From: Cladorhizidae sp. MBARI D1340-BT2 | Taxonomy: Eukaryota; Porifera; Demospongiae; Poecilosclerida; Cladorhizidae | Length of the DNA: 64,000 bases | Assembly: GCA_028752905.1 (NCBI GenBank) | Contig: JAQNBH010000011.1 | Coordinates: forward strand, 35,255,124 to 35,319,123 | Direction of reading: 5' to 3' | Part shown: piece by piece, positions 37,201-49,200 of the stretch | Layout: each line of letters begins with the position of its first letter | Position numbering within the stretch: the first letter of the stretch is position 1 | Notes under the pieces: generated by a model | What the model saw: the letters and a program-made list of their open reading frames with translations, nothing else | What the model was told of the DNA's origin: nothing | Databases searched by the model: none | Program-made: the position numbers and the translations under genes

Positions 37201-40200
37201 ACCTGATATCATAAGCTTATTACACCTTTCTTGTATTACACCTTTCTTGACATTATTTTAAAAAATATCTCTAATTTCAAGGGGGGGGGGGGCGAGAATG
37301 ATACAAGGGGGGGCGAATGCCCCCCCCCGCCCCCCCCTAAATACACCCCTGTCTAAGGTCATCATTACAGAGTTGAGTTTGGTAGGGGATGTCAAGTATG
37401 GAGCCGCTACACTATATGTAATAAAACAGAATATATAGTCAAGTACGCCGCACATGGCTATATTGCCAACACAGTTCTCCAGCAGGTGAACAAAAGTACT
37501 ATTTGAAATTATCTCCGACATCAGCTGCAGATTGAGAATGTCTGTACATATAAATATATAGATAAATAGTCAAGTGGGTAATTTTAAACAAACACCATGT
37601 AAATAAACCTGTTGCTGCCAATTCCGGTGGCTGGCTCCATTCCAGTATTTGCATCTCTATCACCTCTCCATGCACCATCAATGCAATTACCACTTCCATC
37701 TTCGCCATCGATGAATCCAGCTGGGCAATATACCGATGACTCCAAAGTTCGAAGTTAATTGTGTAGCACAATAGCAGCTTTTGAGAACGTTATCACTGTA
37801 TTGGGCTGGGCAATGATTGGACGTCTAAAAAGGCGCCATCATGCAGCAAGAATTCCGAATGCATTTTCAATGACTCTTCTTGCCCTGCTTAGCCGATAGT
37901 TAAAAATAGCTCGATCCTCTAAGGAATTGAGAGAATACCGATGTTAAGCACACAATGGTGATCATATATAATATATATATATATATATACCTGGCAGGTT
38001 TCGGCCAGGATACGGCCGCAATAGATTTTCCTTCAATGGGAAGGCTTCATCTCCAACAATTACGTATGGTAGAGACGGCTGAGAAGTGTCTAAACAATCA
38101 AGAAAACTCCAATGCACCCTTTCTATGCACTGAATTAAAACTAGATACCTGTAAGTGGACATGGTTCAGGGATTGACAGAGAGTTTGTTTCAAGTGCTTG
38201 TCCAAAGCACGAATTTGAGATCACTACGCCTCCCAACTTCCCCAATATCAACTAGAATGAACCTGCAGTTATAAAATTATATCATTCTAGCATTCTGTCT
38301 AGTGCATGCTGTATGCTATTCACCTGTAATGTGCATCACACGCTGCAAGCAGCACAATGGAGTGAGTGCCCTTATAATTAAAGTACATTGATCCAGCATT
38401 GATAGGGGCTTGAACCACTATATGCTTTCCATCAACAGCACCTATGTAAATTCAGCAATGAAGATTATAAAAATAGTAAACAATGCAGGATGTTACCAAT
38501 GCAATGTGGAAAATGCAGGATGTTACCAATGCAATGTGGAAAATTCCAAAAAAAATCAAATTGCTGACTGACTCCTTTCCACTCAGCTGCTGAGGAAGGC
38601 GCTTTCAAGTATTGAGGCATCAGAACATTCCAGATAGTCTCACACGTTTCCTTCAAGATGCCATTGACGGTTGATTTCCCCATTCTGAAATTGAAGAACA
38701 GAGACACCTAGAAGTTTGAGTATTGCATGGTAATTTGAAAATTTTAACTTTAAATTTAACCTGGTAATTTCCTGTGGCAAGATATCGAAGGGTCAGCGCC
38801 AGCCTCTCGGCTGGAGATATTCCAACACTTGAATACTGGCGGTGTGTCAAGTATGGACTAACCTATCATTATTACAGGGATGGTTTCAAATAACTGAGTG
38901 AATAAATAACTGGGTGGATATTTAACTGAACTTATACCTCTTTCAGGAGACTATCAAATCTTTCTTTCGTCATCCTGAGGTATGTAAAGTGGCTGCCTGG
39001 GTCAAATAGACGCATCTCCTGGAGTAAATTGTGATATTCACCTTGTTCCAGGCGCCGTTGGAATATTTTGCGTGCACGCACTCTCCTCAGTCTCCTATTC
39101 CTCCTTTTCCTCCTTCTTCTCAACAGTAACACTAGAATTATAGCCTCCTGTTCTCGTACTAAATTTCTCCTGACCATGGCGAGCAAAAAATGAACTGGCT
39201 AGCGACAAACGTGCTCGGCACTTGCAAGGTCAAAGTCCAATTGGTGGTTCGCTCTCCGTCAATAACGTCAAATTGTGAACTGCAATGACGCTGCTAGACG
39301 AAACGCTGAAGCTTGACCACAAAAGCGACGATGCGCTACGCCGAGCTATCGTCATATGAACCGGCCTTTACTCAGATTTTGTATTGGCTTGTAATTGCTT
39401 GTGTGGTTAGAGAATGCATAGTGCTATATAATTGATTGATTAAAATGTTTTTAAAAAACACCCTCAAAGCCATGGTGGGTTCATAATGTAAATTAGCACT
39501 TCATTTGACCATGGTGATCACATAACTTCATATAACTTCACAGCCAAGGCAAATCAGAACAAAGTATTCAATCGATGTTAAAGAGTAAAGATCAAGCTTC
39601 ACAATGATATAAAAAGGTTGTGATAAAAATAAATATTTGATGAGTTATGGTGGTCCAGAGGCAATAAATAAACGATTTTGACCCAAAAAAGTTGAAGCTG
39701 AGTATAAATCAGAACATAATTATTATTCAACATTCATTGAAAGATAGTCAACCAAGTTAAAAACCACCAGTTTCATATGTGATGCCCTCCACCTCTACTG
39801 CAGCAGACTCAGCCTCCAACGCAGCGGAACTGAGACACTTCCTCCGCCTCTTTGCACAATCTTCTCCAACCCGTTGAGCTTTCCTTATCCTTCGGGCATC
39901 TGTATGCTCGAAGAACTCGACTGTAAAACCAGTTGGTGGACAACCAACAAAGGCTTCATACAGGTCAGAGAGACCCTTCTGACCGTAATTGAACGTGAGC
40001 ACTGCCAAAGACACAGAAATCTCGACTGTGGTAAAAGAGCAGAATCCAGTTTTCGGGCATCTGGACCAGACGACGCTATTAAAGCTTTGGTTTTGGTTTT
40101 GTGTTGCGCCAAGGGCACCCCGATCCATTAATTCACGGTCACATAGACTCTCGTACACGGTCTTTACATAGGGTGCCAGATCGGTGGCGATCTTTGGAGA

Positions 40201-43200
40201 ATGTGGTGGTGGTGTATTGCTGGAAGCAATAGCGCGATTGTACTTGCACCAGGACCCCGTGCCAGCTGGTGGTCTGGATTGCTGTCGGTGGAGGAGGAGT
40301 GGTAGAATGATGCCCATATGGCATTTTGCATCCCATCGACGTCTCCGGGAAAATTTCTGATGGCATTGCCAAAATACTGCTGCAGAGTCTTCATGATTCC
40401 TGTCGTGAGGCGTCTGTTCCATACAATTCTTCTGCCATCTGCACCGTAAAAGGTCTTTTTCTTGAGATCATGAAGCCGCTTTCCCATTATTTTCTGCACA
40501 TGTCCTACACACTCGTGCTTATCAATGACGACGTCTTCCCCATATGGCTTGTCCCTGTTTAGGGCTAACACGGATTTGACGTCACCATCGCCTATCACCT
40601 GAATCAATCATATATAATGTCACATTACAAGTTACAAGTACACTATCACAATAATATGAAACATACCTGCGTATAACGAAGGTGGTTCTTGGCTACTGAA
40701 CGCTGAAAGATCCTCAGTGTACCTGCCGACTCCATTGCTGGCGAAGATCCCTGGTGGTTGAGCTCACACTTGTCCTTGTGCTCACTCGACCACTTCAGGA
40801 ACTCTGCTGATGTCTTGTCCATGGAGTCGTGTTTTGAGCATTCCGTGCAGCGTTTGCACAGGACCTCAGTGTCAAGGACCTGCCCAGTCTCCCAAGAAAT
40901 AACCACCACAATTCCATAGATGCCTGCGAACCCACGCCGAGACCAGGTCCCGTTGCAGGTCACCACCACGTCGATAACTACATCTGGTCCAACTCTGTGT
41001 AGGTAAGTGGAGGCACTAGAAAAAGAACGATCATTCGCAATATCTCCACATGTAGGCGCTTGTTGTGCGTGGAATATGCCGTCGTCGACAGTGACGGTGG
41101 CAAGCCCATCACCGTAGTAAATGTTTGAAGTGCAGTACACCCCCGACCAACAACCCTAGCTGCTATATAGGACAGACTTGCTATTCAGCTCCCTTGACTG
41201 GGTGTGTGGATCTGAAAAGACAGCATCTATTCCTTCACAACTTTCATTGTTACAGTGTAGAGCCATCTTTGTGCAGAGTCCTTTTCTGAAATCCAGGTCC
41301 TCCACAACAGTGAGAGGGGAGCCACAGTTATTGCATTGAGCTTTTGTCATCACAGCTGCCAACAACGCCTCACAAGAAATCAACCGGTTGCCAGTCATCC
41401 TTTTGGTGAAGTCAGAACAAGAGGTATCATCCTCAGAAGAAGCAGCACACGGCTCATCACTCCCAGAGGGCGATGGCTAGGGGAGCGCTAGCTTCTTGCC
41501 ACTCGTTGTCTCGAGAGGAACTACTTTGGTAGCTCGGGTACTACGCTTTCCACGAAAATACTTGCGCTTTAGTGGCCTACCTTTCCTAGTGGGCAAAACT
41601 TGCTGAGATGTAGCAGAGACAGAAGACATGACTTCGAGAAACCAGAGATTTTCGTGCTCTCAAAATCGAATTTGAAAAATTTTCATCCGTGTGCTAGGTT
41701 TTATACTGACATCGGGTCGTATTATGCTTGCGCGTGCTTATCACGTTCTCAGGGGCCCTGCGCAGTTTCTATGGCTATCTCCAGCACAGGAAATGCATCA
41801 TAATAGTCTATGATGCGGCTCAGAGCATGGCCAGTTGATAGTGAGTGTGCGCGCTGAAGTTGACAATGGTAATCTTCTTGATCGTCTTCCCCAGGTACAA
41901 ATCTTTGACAAAATACAATGAAATGGTGTGTGCAAAAAGCCATGTAAGTCTTGAATAGAGCATCCAAATCTTCTGAAACTTGAGATCCATCTTGCCTGTG
42001 TGTGGAACTGTACATAAATGTATTAAAAAATTATTTATTTTTTTTAATAAATATATATATGTACTGACATTGAGCCCCCCCTGACATGTCATTTGTTCTC
42101 AGATAGATCCTCAGTTTCTCTGTGGGTATCAACTCTCCACTTCCTTTGTCTTTCCCAGTCGACTTTTCTTGCAGTTTCTCGTGCTGTTTTACTTGCTGCA
42201 TCCCTTCTATTTCTCTGTCTCTTCTGGAGCTCTCCTGCTTTCTGTTACACTAGGCATAGTTATTGTTTAGCTGTGTAACTCCAGAGTACCTATTCCGTAC
42301 TTTTTAGGATTTCGTATTGGGGCACATGTGTATAATCACGATGCAAGTGGTTTCCCAGGATTCCATGCAGTCATGATGAAGGAATAAATTTTATCTGTGT
42401 GTGCATATAAGCGTGACACACGAACGTACAGATACACATGGGCAAGGCGTATTATTATATAGATGATGATGATTGTTGTTGTTGTTGTTAGTATTATTAA
42501 AATTATTGTTGTTACATTGTTGTTGTTATTATTAAAATTATTGTTGTTGTTGTTGTTACTATTTACTATTATTATATTTATTATTATTAGTAGTAGTAGT
42601 ATTATTTTATTATTATTATTATTAATATTAACTTATAATATTATTTAAGTACGTTAATATTATTAGTATATACGTATTATTATTTTAATAAGCAAGAAGC
42701 AAGTATTGATTTTCTTTGTGTCATGTTGCAGGTGGTGCCGGTGATGCTGAAGCACTTGACGAAGTTTAGTTCGGTTCGCCTCTACGTCCCCAAAGATCTG
42801 CGTTCTTCAGACAGTCGATATTCTGTCCAGAAAGCCATGGATGCAGTCAAGAAGAAGTTCCCTGACGGTCTGCCCTTGCTGGATCCAGTTCTGGACATGA
42901 AAATAAAGCAAGAAGAATTCAAGGTGATTTTAATATTTCTTTGGTGGCTTCCTCACTGTGTCAATTTTATAGTGGATAGTGTTGCAGTGTTCTTCTTGTG
43001 TTGTTGTTTCCTAGAGAATGGTGCGAAAGATGGAAGCTTTGGAAAGTCGACAGATAGCTAGTCCTGTCCACAGGAATCCAAACCTGGAACAGCTCTATGG
43101 ACTGTGTGAAACTAAATCCAAGGTAAGTGCCTCCTGTGATTAATGGAAGTCCCTGTCCGATTAAATAACACGCGTGCAGCTAATGTGAGCTGGTTGTATG

Positions 43201-46200
43201 TTTGACACAGCTGAACGCCGAGCTGAATGTTATACGCAAGGATTTGAGGCGGGCTCAGACCATCATGCAGCTGGATGAGCTCAAGAGCAGAAAACGAGTG
43301 CTCAGAAGGTAATACAAACAGCATGATTTTTTGTTTTTATATTATTATTTTATCAGTCTGGAATATGAATCTTGGGTAGAAATTCTAACTTTGGTACCTG
43401 CTTTTAACAGTGAGATGAATTCCAGAGTACAGTGTTTCCTTGAAGAACACCACACTGTGATAAATAAATAAAAACTCAGGAAAGGACTGTTCCTTGTATG
43501 AGTGTGTTCTGTGAGAGTGTCTGCTTGCAATGTGCCATTGCTATAAACTCACTCGACAAAACGAATAGCAATGACTTTCTCACTAATCGAGTTTGACATT
43601 TACTCTCTTGACCTTTCGGATACATACATGCTCTAGCCTTCATCAGGAATAAATTTCACAGCAACAATTGGCACAAAAGGATATCATTCCTGATGAAGAC
43701 TCGAGTATCTACAGATGGATCGTCGAGAGAGTAAATTTCGTTGATTAGTGAGAAAGTCTGCCATGCTATACTTACATCTCCGGACAGCAAAATAGGCACT
43801 TATGCTACTACCATGAGTGTGCAGAACAATTTGTTAGACTTGCACGATCTTGCGAGAGTAGTGTTAATACCTCTTATCGTGTTACATCATGGTACATCTT
43901 CGCTGTGTGAATGGTGTTACAATGCGTACGATACCTTGTGTCAGGTTGGGCTACGCCAACGCATCAGATGTGATTGAGATAAAGGGGAGGGTGGCTTGCG
44001 AGATCAGCAGTGGAGATGAGTTGCTCCTAACCGAGCTCATGTTCAACGGTGCCTTCAACGACCTCTCGGTGGAGCAGCAGGTTGCTCTTCTCTCGTGCTT
44101 TGTCTTCCAGGAGCGGGTACGTGATAATAGCAGATAGTTTCACTCACGTGTGAGGTTGCGAGTTTGTTTGAAATTGACTAATGTGTTAAAAAGAGTAAAT
44201 TAGTGTTGTTTGTATTAGCTATGGATAGGACGCTGGCCGAGCGTTGAATTACATTGCGTGTTATCAATTGACCTTTGACCCGAGCTGCCGTGGTCACGCG
44301 ATGTTCTGATTGGTCCGACGCTGCGTTTCAAATGCTGGAATGGGTGGGGGAGTTCTAATCCAGCATCTGAAACGCAGTGTCAGACCAATCAGTGTCTATC
44401 TTTGTTGAGTGCGATTCGAGGGTCAAAGATCGATTGACTACACGCAACGCAACGCTCGGCCAACGTCGTGTTGAACCAATCTTAAGTGCACTGGATAGAA
44501 AATGTGAGTATGGGGTGCCTGTTATTGATATTCCTTATCTGTGGCGTAATCTAGGATGAATCTATCCCGAAGCTAACGGAGGAGTTGTCCGGGCCTCTGA
44601 AGATGATGCAAGATTCTGCGCGGAGGATAGCCCGGGTGTCTACAGAGGCTAAGCTGAACATCGATGAGGATAAATACGTGGAATCCTTCAAGCCAAACCT
44701 CATGGATGTGGTGCATGCTTGGAGTTCGGTACGATGTTTTCCGTGTGGGTTGACTTGTTGTGGATAGCCAAGTGAGGTCTAGTCGAGTTATCTGCCTGCT
44801 AGTTGTGATGGTGGTATACTATAGTGAGTGGGGGAGGTGCTGTGGACAGTGATTATATATACTCTCGATGAACCCTCGGTAGAGATAAAAATATTACAAT
44901 AACCTTCTCAATAATCAACTTGAAATTGTATTCTCTCAACGTAGATGGCATGCTCTAGTCTTCATCAAGAATAATGTATATAAGTTTTACCTCCTCCTAG
45001 ACGGTTATGTTTTCACCCCAGTTATCCGTCTGTCTGTCGGCAGGATTACACGAAAACTTGCAAATGGATTTTCACCAAATTTTATGGACGGATTAGGCAT
45101 GAAGGACCAATCCATTCCATTTTGGTGGTGATCCCCGATATTTAAACATCGGCCATCACCAGAAACGGCACAGAGCTTGCCATATTCTTAGCTGTTTTGT
45201 TTGTGGATATCTATACCTGCCGTGCATCTTTTGCACTGACAGCGATAGCTCACTAATTACACACACCTTTTTCATTTTACCAACATTGACATCGTCAGAA
45301 AATGTTGGGAGTAGCAGATGTTTGCTGCTCTTGTTGTGCGAGCATTATTCACATCGATGTGCGGCTCCCATCTCGTTGTTGGTCGTCCGCCTCTTTTGTC
45401 GCCAGTGCATGTCTTGCTGTCAGCTCAAGCACATCATTCTGTTGCTTACTTGTTAGGCTGTGGTTGATTAACCTGATAAAGCACACCTTTAGGTGCAAAC
45501 TCGCATGTCGTTCATAAAAGTTTGTTTTTTTTGTGTTTTTTTAAGTAACGATAAGTGATTGAATAATGGAGCACTTGCCAGTGGACAGCTCTATATCTAG
45601 TCAGAAACATACTCCCTGTTTGATATGGTAGGCGAGCATGAAAAAGGAAAGAATGGCTGGTGATCACAGGTGCCTTCATTGACTGGCTAGGCCTTCACGT
45701 CTGCTTCTGGAAGCTCTACTGCTGGTGAAGCTGCATAGGCACCTAGGCTTACCTGGAGCCACTCTGAATCCCTTCACTCTTGAGAAAGGAGGCACTCCTG
45801 GATGGAGTTCTTTGCTGTAAGTTATTCTGTCGAGTGATAGCAGTGCTCTGCCTTGTTAGCATGCTAAGTAGAGCAAACGAGTATACCAATCTGCATTTGC
45901 ATTCTAATTATAGGAACAGGTTGAAAAGTCATTGCTGAAAAGAAGTTACAGCTCTAAATAATATACCAGCATTAAATATTTTTTTAGTAATTGTAATACA
46001 AATTAAGTATAGGGTCAATTGGTTAACTTCCATTTGACTTTCTTTGGTTACCATAGACCCAGGATTTTATCTAGGGGAGGGAGGGGAGGGATCTTCCCCC
46101 CCTTCAGTGCTGTCTTCCCCCCCTTCAGATAGGCAGTAATGTAAAGAGTAATGTAATGTACTGGAGTGTCTAGTGTCCGTGAATTTTAATATAATTAAAA

Positions 46201-49200
46201 TAATAGATAATAAACATGGTCACACAATAAGTCTCCTAGTCTTTTTCTCTTCCATATCTTAATTATTGCCTCAATCCTAGTCTTTTTCTCTTCCATATCT
46301 TAATTATTGCCTCAATGATTATCTGATAGGGAGTGTGGCCCTTCAATTGCTATTCGCATGCACTTGTCCAATGTACAGTCCTTCAGACGGTTTCTGAGAT
46401 TGGTCTTAACAAGTGTGAGCGTAGAAAAGCTTCTTTCAACTGTGGCTGTCGTTAGTGGGATAATTTGATAGATTTGAAGAAGTTTTACTATAATATTAGG
46501 AAGCATTAAGCACTGTGACTCACTGGCAAGCACAGTAGATGTCATGTCCTGAGCATTGCTGCTTTTGTACTGTCCGTAAAATAGTCGCTTGAATATCCTC
46601 CACTCAGCAACTGTATCTTCTCGATTGATATCTGGTGCAATTGATACTGCAGTTCCATTTAACTCCACAGAACGTGCTTGGCCATAGTGAGCAAGCAAGA
46701 CATCTAGTTGTTGTAGTCCATAGCCTCCTAGTTCTGACTCCTTTTCTGGCAAGTGGCGAGGGTCAAAGATGCTTAGTGCTGTAACTATTCCTGCACTGTC
46801 TTCAAAACCAATGAGATTTGTGAAGTAAGCAGTGAAAATTGCACGCTTAAATCTTGACCGCATTTCATCATTAACTTGAAGATCCCAGTCTTTCATATCA
46901 GTAGACAGAAGCAAATCAATTTTTCAGAAATACTCTGTTGCTTCAGCTGGAGAATCCACCATTGCTCATCTACACATGCATCAACGATGAAGGTAAATTC
47001 AGCAAAATCCAGTGATTTAGATTGAATGGCTATGCAAAGGCTAGCAACAGGATCAAGTGACATTGATAGAGTTGCAATGAATTTATATGTTTTAGTCAGT
47101 TTCGCTAAAACCATATGCTTCAGCATTACCGTTTTCCTCGTAGATGGACTCAAGTGTTGCAACCAACTGACAAAACGATCGTCTAATTGCATGAACAGAA
47201 TTGGGATGGGATAGCCAACGAGTGTCTCCTGGTTGAAGCATCTTGAGCTGTGGATGAGCAAGAACGGCTTATACATCACGAAGCACAGAAGCAGAAAAAT
47301 GAAATAACTTCCAGATTGAAAGAATATTAGATTGTACACGTTCGATCTCCTTTATTGACTTTGCTGCATAAACACAAGCCAATTGTAACTGATGGCATCT
47401 ACAGTGAATGTAAATAGCCAATGGAGAATGACACCTTAGCCTGGCTTGCACTCACTCCAGTTCTCAGGACACTCATAGCAGCAGCTCCATCAAGCACAAT
47501 TGCTCTCATCTTTGTTGACAGCAGATTGTTGTCATCCAGAAAAGACTCTATGGTGTCTGCTATAGTGGATGCATCAGTCCTCTCAACAGGTATGATTTTG
47601 AGGAAGTGTTCCTCTGGTTTTCCATCAATTAGCCAGCGAGCGCATATGGACAACTCTTCAACAGATGAGACATTGATGCTCTCATCAGCCATAAGGGCCA
47701 AAAAATTGCTTTGTCTAAACTGGTCCAAGATTTTGTTTTCACGGTAAGTATTGATGCATTCAGTAAGTTTGGTAATAGCATTGGTAGAACAATAGTGAGC
47801 ATTTTTCCTGGCACCTTCTTAAAAAACAGCTTAATAAGATCAGTCACCACAATCTATCAACAGATCTACCAGTGGTACGAATGTTGTTGAATGGGCTACT
47901 TTGTGTTTAACAAGAAAATACATGCATTTCAAAAGTTTCGCCTATTTCTAGCTTTCTCTGCTTCTGCTTGTCTTCTAGCGGATGCAATGTGCTGCTCCAA
48001 CACACTCCCATGCTTCTCTGCAGCCATGGCTTTGATAATGGCATTTTGGTGACTTTGAGACTTTTCATGCTCATGTAATTTTTCGGTAGCCTTTTTCCAA
48101 GTTTTGAAAGGTGACTTGATCCACGTTTGATGAACACGATTTTCCTTTGATATTTCAGCCCACTTCTCACACATAGAACAAAACATACCTTTAGGTCTAC
48201 TTCTGTTCATTGTTGACATAGAACACTTGCAGAATTTGATGTTAAGCACACTGAGGACTATGTCAGTTCTAGGACGTTTGTCTGTGCTGTCACATTCGGT
48301 TGACTCCTTGTTAGCCCCCTATCTAAACAGCTTTCTCAGATCCATGATCAGTTAGTCAGCAGGATAATGTGGCCCAGTGAACTTTGAACATCATATTAAT
48401 TTGTTTACATAGCAAGCCAACCTTCATGCAGGGTTTCATCTAGGATTTTGTATTTGGGGGGGAAGAAACCACATCATGACCTTTGAACTCTTCTGTCACC
48501 TCACCATGCCCACTTTTACTGGCAATGCCCACTTTTTACTGCTCAGATCCTCATTGGACTGATAAAATCCAGTAGAGCTTGGCTTTGGTAGGCTGAGACT
48601 ATTGTGCATGTTTTTTTAAAATAACCATTTATGCTATGCTCTAATTCCCCAAAATTTTCCTATTATTTTGGAATAATGCTTCAAAAATCAGTACACCTCA
48701 AAACAACATAAAAAAGTAACAAATTTGTAAATAGTTGCTTGTGCTTTCAAAATGAAATGATATGTTGAATGCACAACCTTAAGTTGTTAGCTGCAGCCTG
48801 CAGCGCTTGCTTCAACCTTCAAAGACAGATTATATATATGGACAATTACAATTTTTTTTAATGGGTGGGGGAGGCTATTATGCTCCAATTATGCCCATTG
48901 CAATATTATTATTCAGACTAAGAAATGGGCATAATAAGGAGATTGACTTGCTGAAAAATTAATTAGCAAATATCAAATCTAATAACTCCATAACCACACA
49001 AGATATAATCAATATTAATATGCCAAAGTGTCATTCAATATGCTTTGTAATGGTATTGACTTGCTCAAAAATTAATTAGCGAATATAAAATCTAATAATT
49101 CCATAACCACACATGATATAATCACCATGTCCAATGTAGCCCATTCAATATGCTTTCTATTAGGTATGCTCTATTATCCATACAATCATGCTTTTATATG

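Larger units (their letters stand above)
33927..37358 (+). mobile_element. hAT element hAT-1 with 8-bp target duplication
   Basis: GTCTAAGG occurs at 33927-33934 and 37351-37358. Termini are CAGGGTTGTATACAG (33935) and, reverse complemented from 37350, AGGGGTGTATTTAG. Subterminal G-runs with GGGGGGGCGAA occur at both ends. Length 3.4 kb, inserted in the 5' LTR of the gypsy element. The young look (clear duplication, almost open transposase) makes it one of the last arrivals in this nest. Confidence 0.85.
31616..37415 (-). mobile_element. Ty3/gypsy retrotransposon, 3'-truncated, with hAT in its LTR
   Basis: The 5' LTR (minus orientation) is 37411-37359 plus 33934-33818, about 170 bp, starting TGTAGCGGCTCC and ending TTGCGCCGGCTACA. 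It is followed by a candidate primer-binding site (GTGGTGACCCCGACG) at 33817. At the other end only the last ~14 bp of the 3' LTR remain (31620-31634), joined directly to the start of the RNase H region. CTAT lies at 31616-31619 and 37412-37415 as a 4-bp target duplication. RNase H, integrase and most of the 3' LTR are missing. Confidence 0.75.
30272..39370. mobile_element. PIF/Harbinger element B, with nested gypsy and hAT
   Basis: Ends: AGGCCGGTTCATAATATGAC at 30275 and, reverse complemented from 39367, AGGCCGGTTCATATGACGAT. The match continues through about 45 bp (GATAGCTCAGCGTAGCGCAT against GATAGCTCGGCGTAGCGCAT). TTA flanks both ends (30272-30274, 39368-39370). It carries a MADF gene on + and a DDE_4 transposase on -, converging on the site where a gypsy element (31616-37415) inserted. 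Element C at 54548 is a short relative and confirms the pre-insertion sequence around the gypsy site. Confidence 0.88.
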
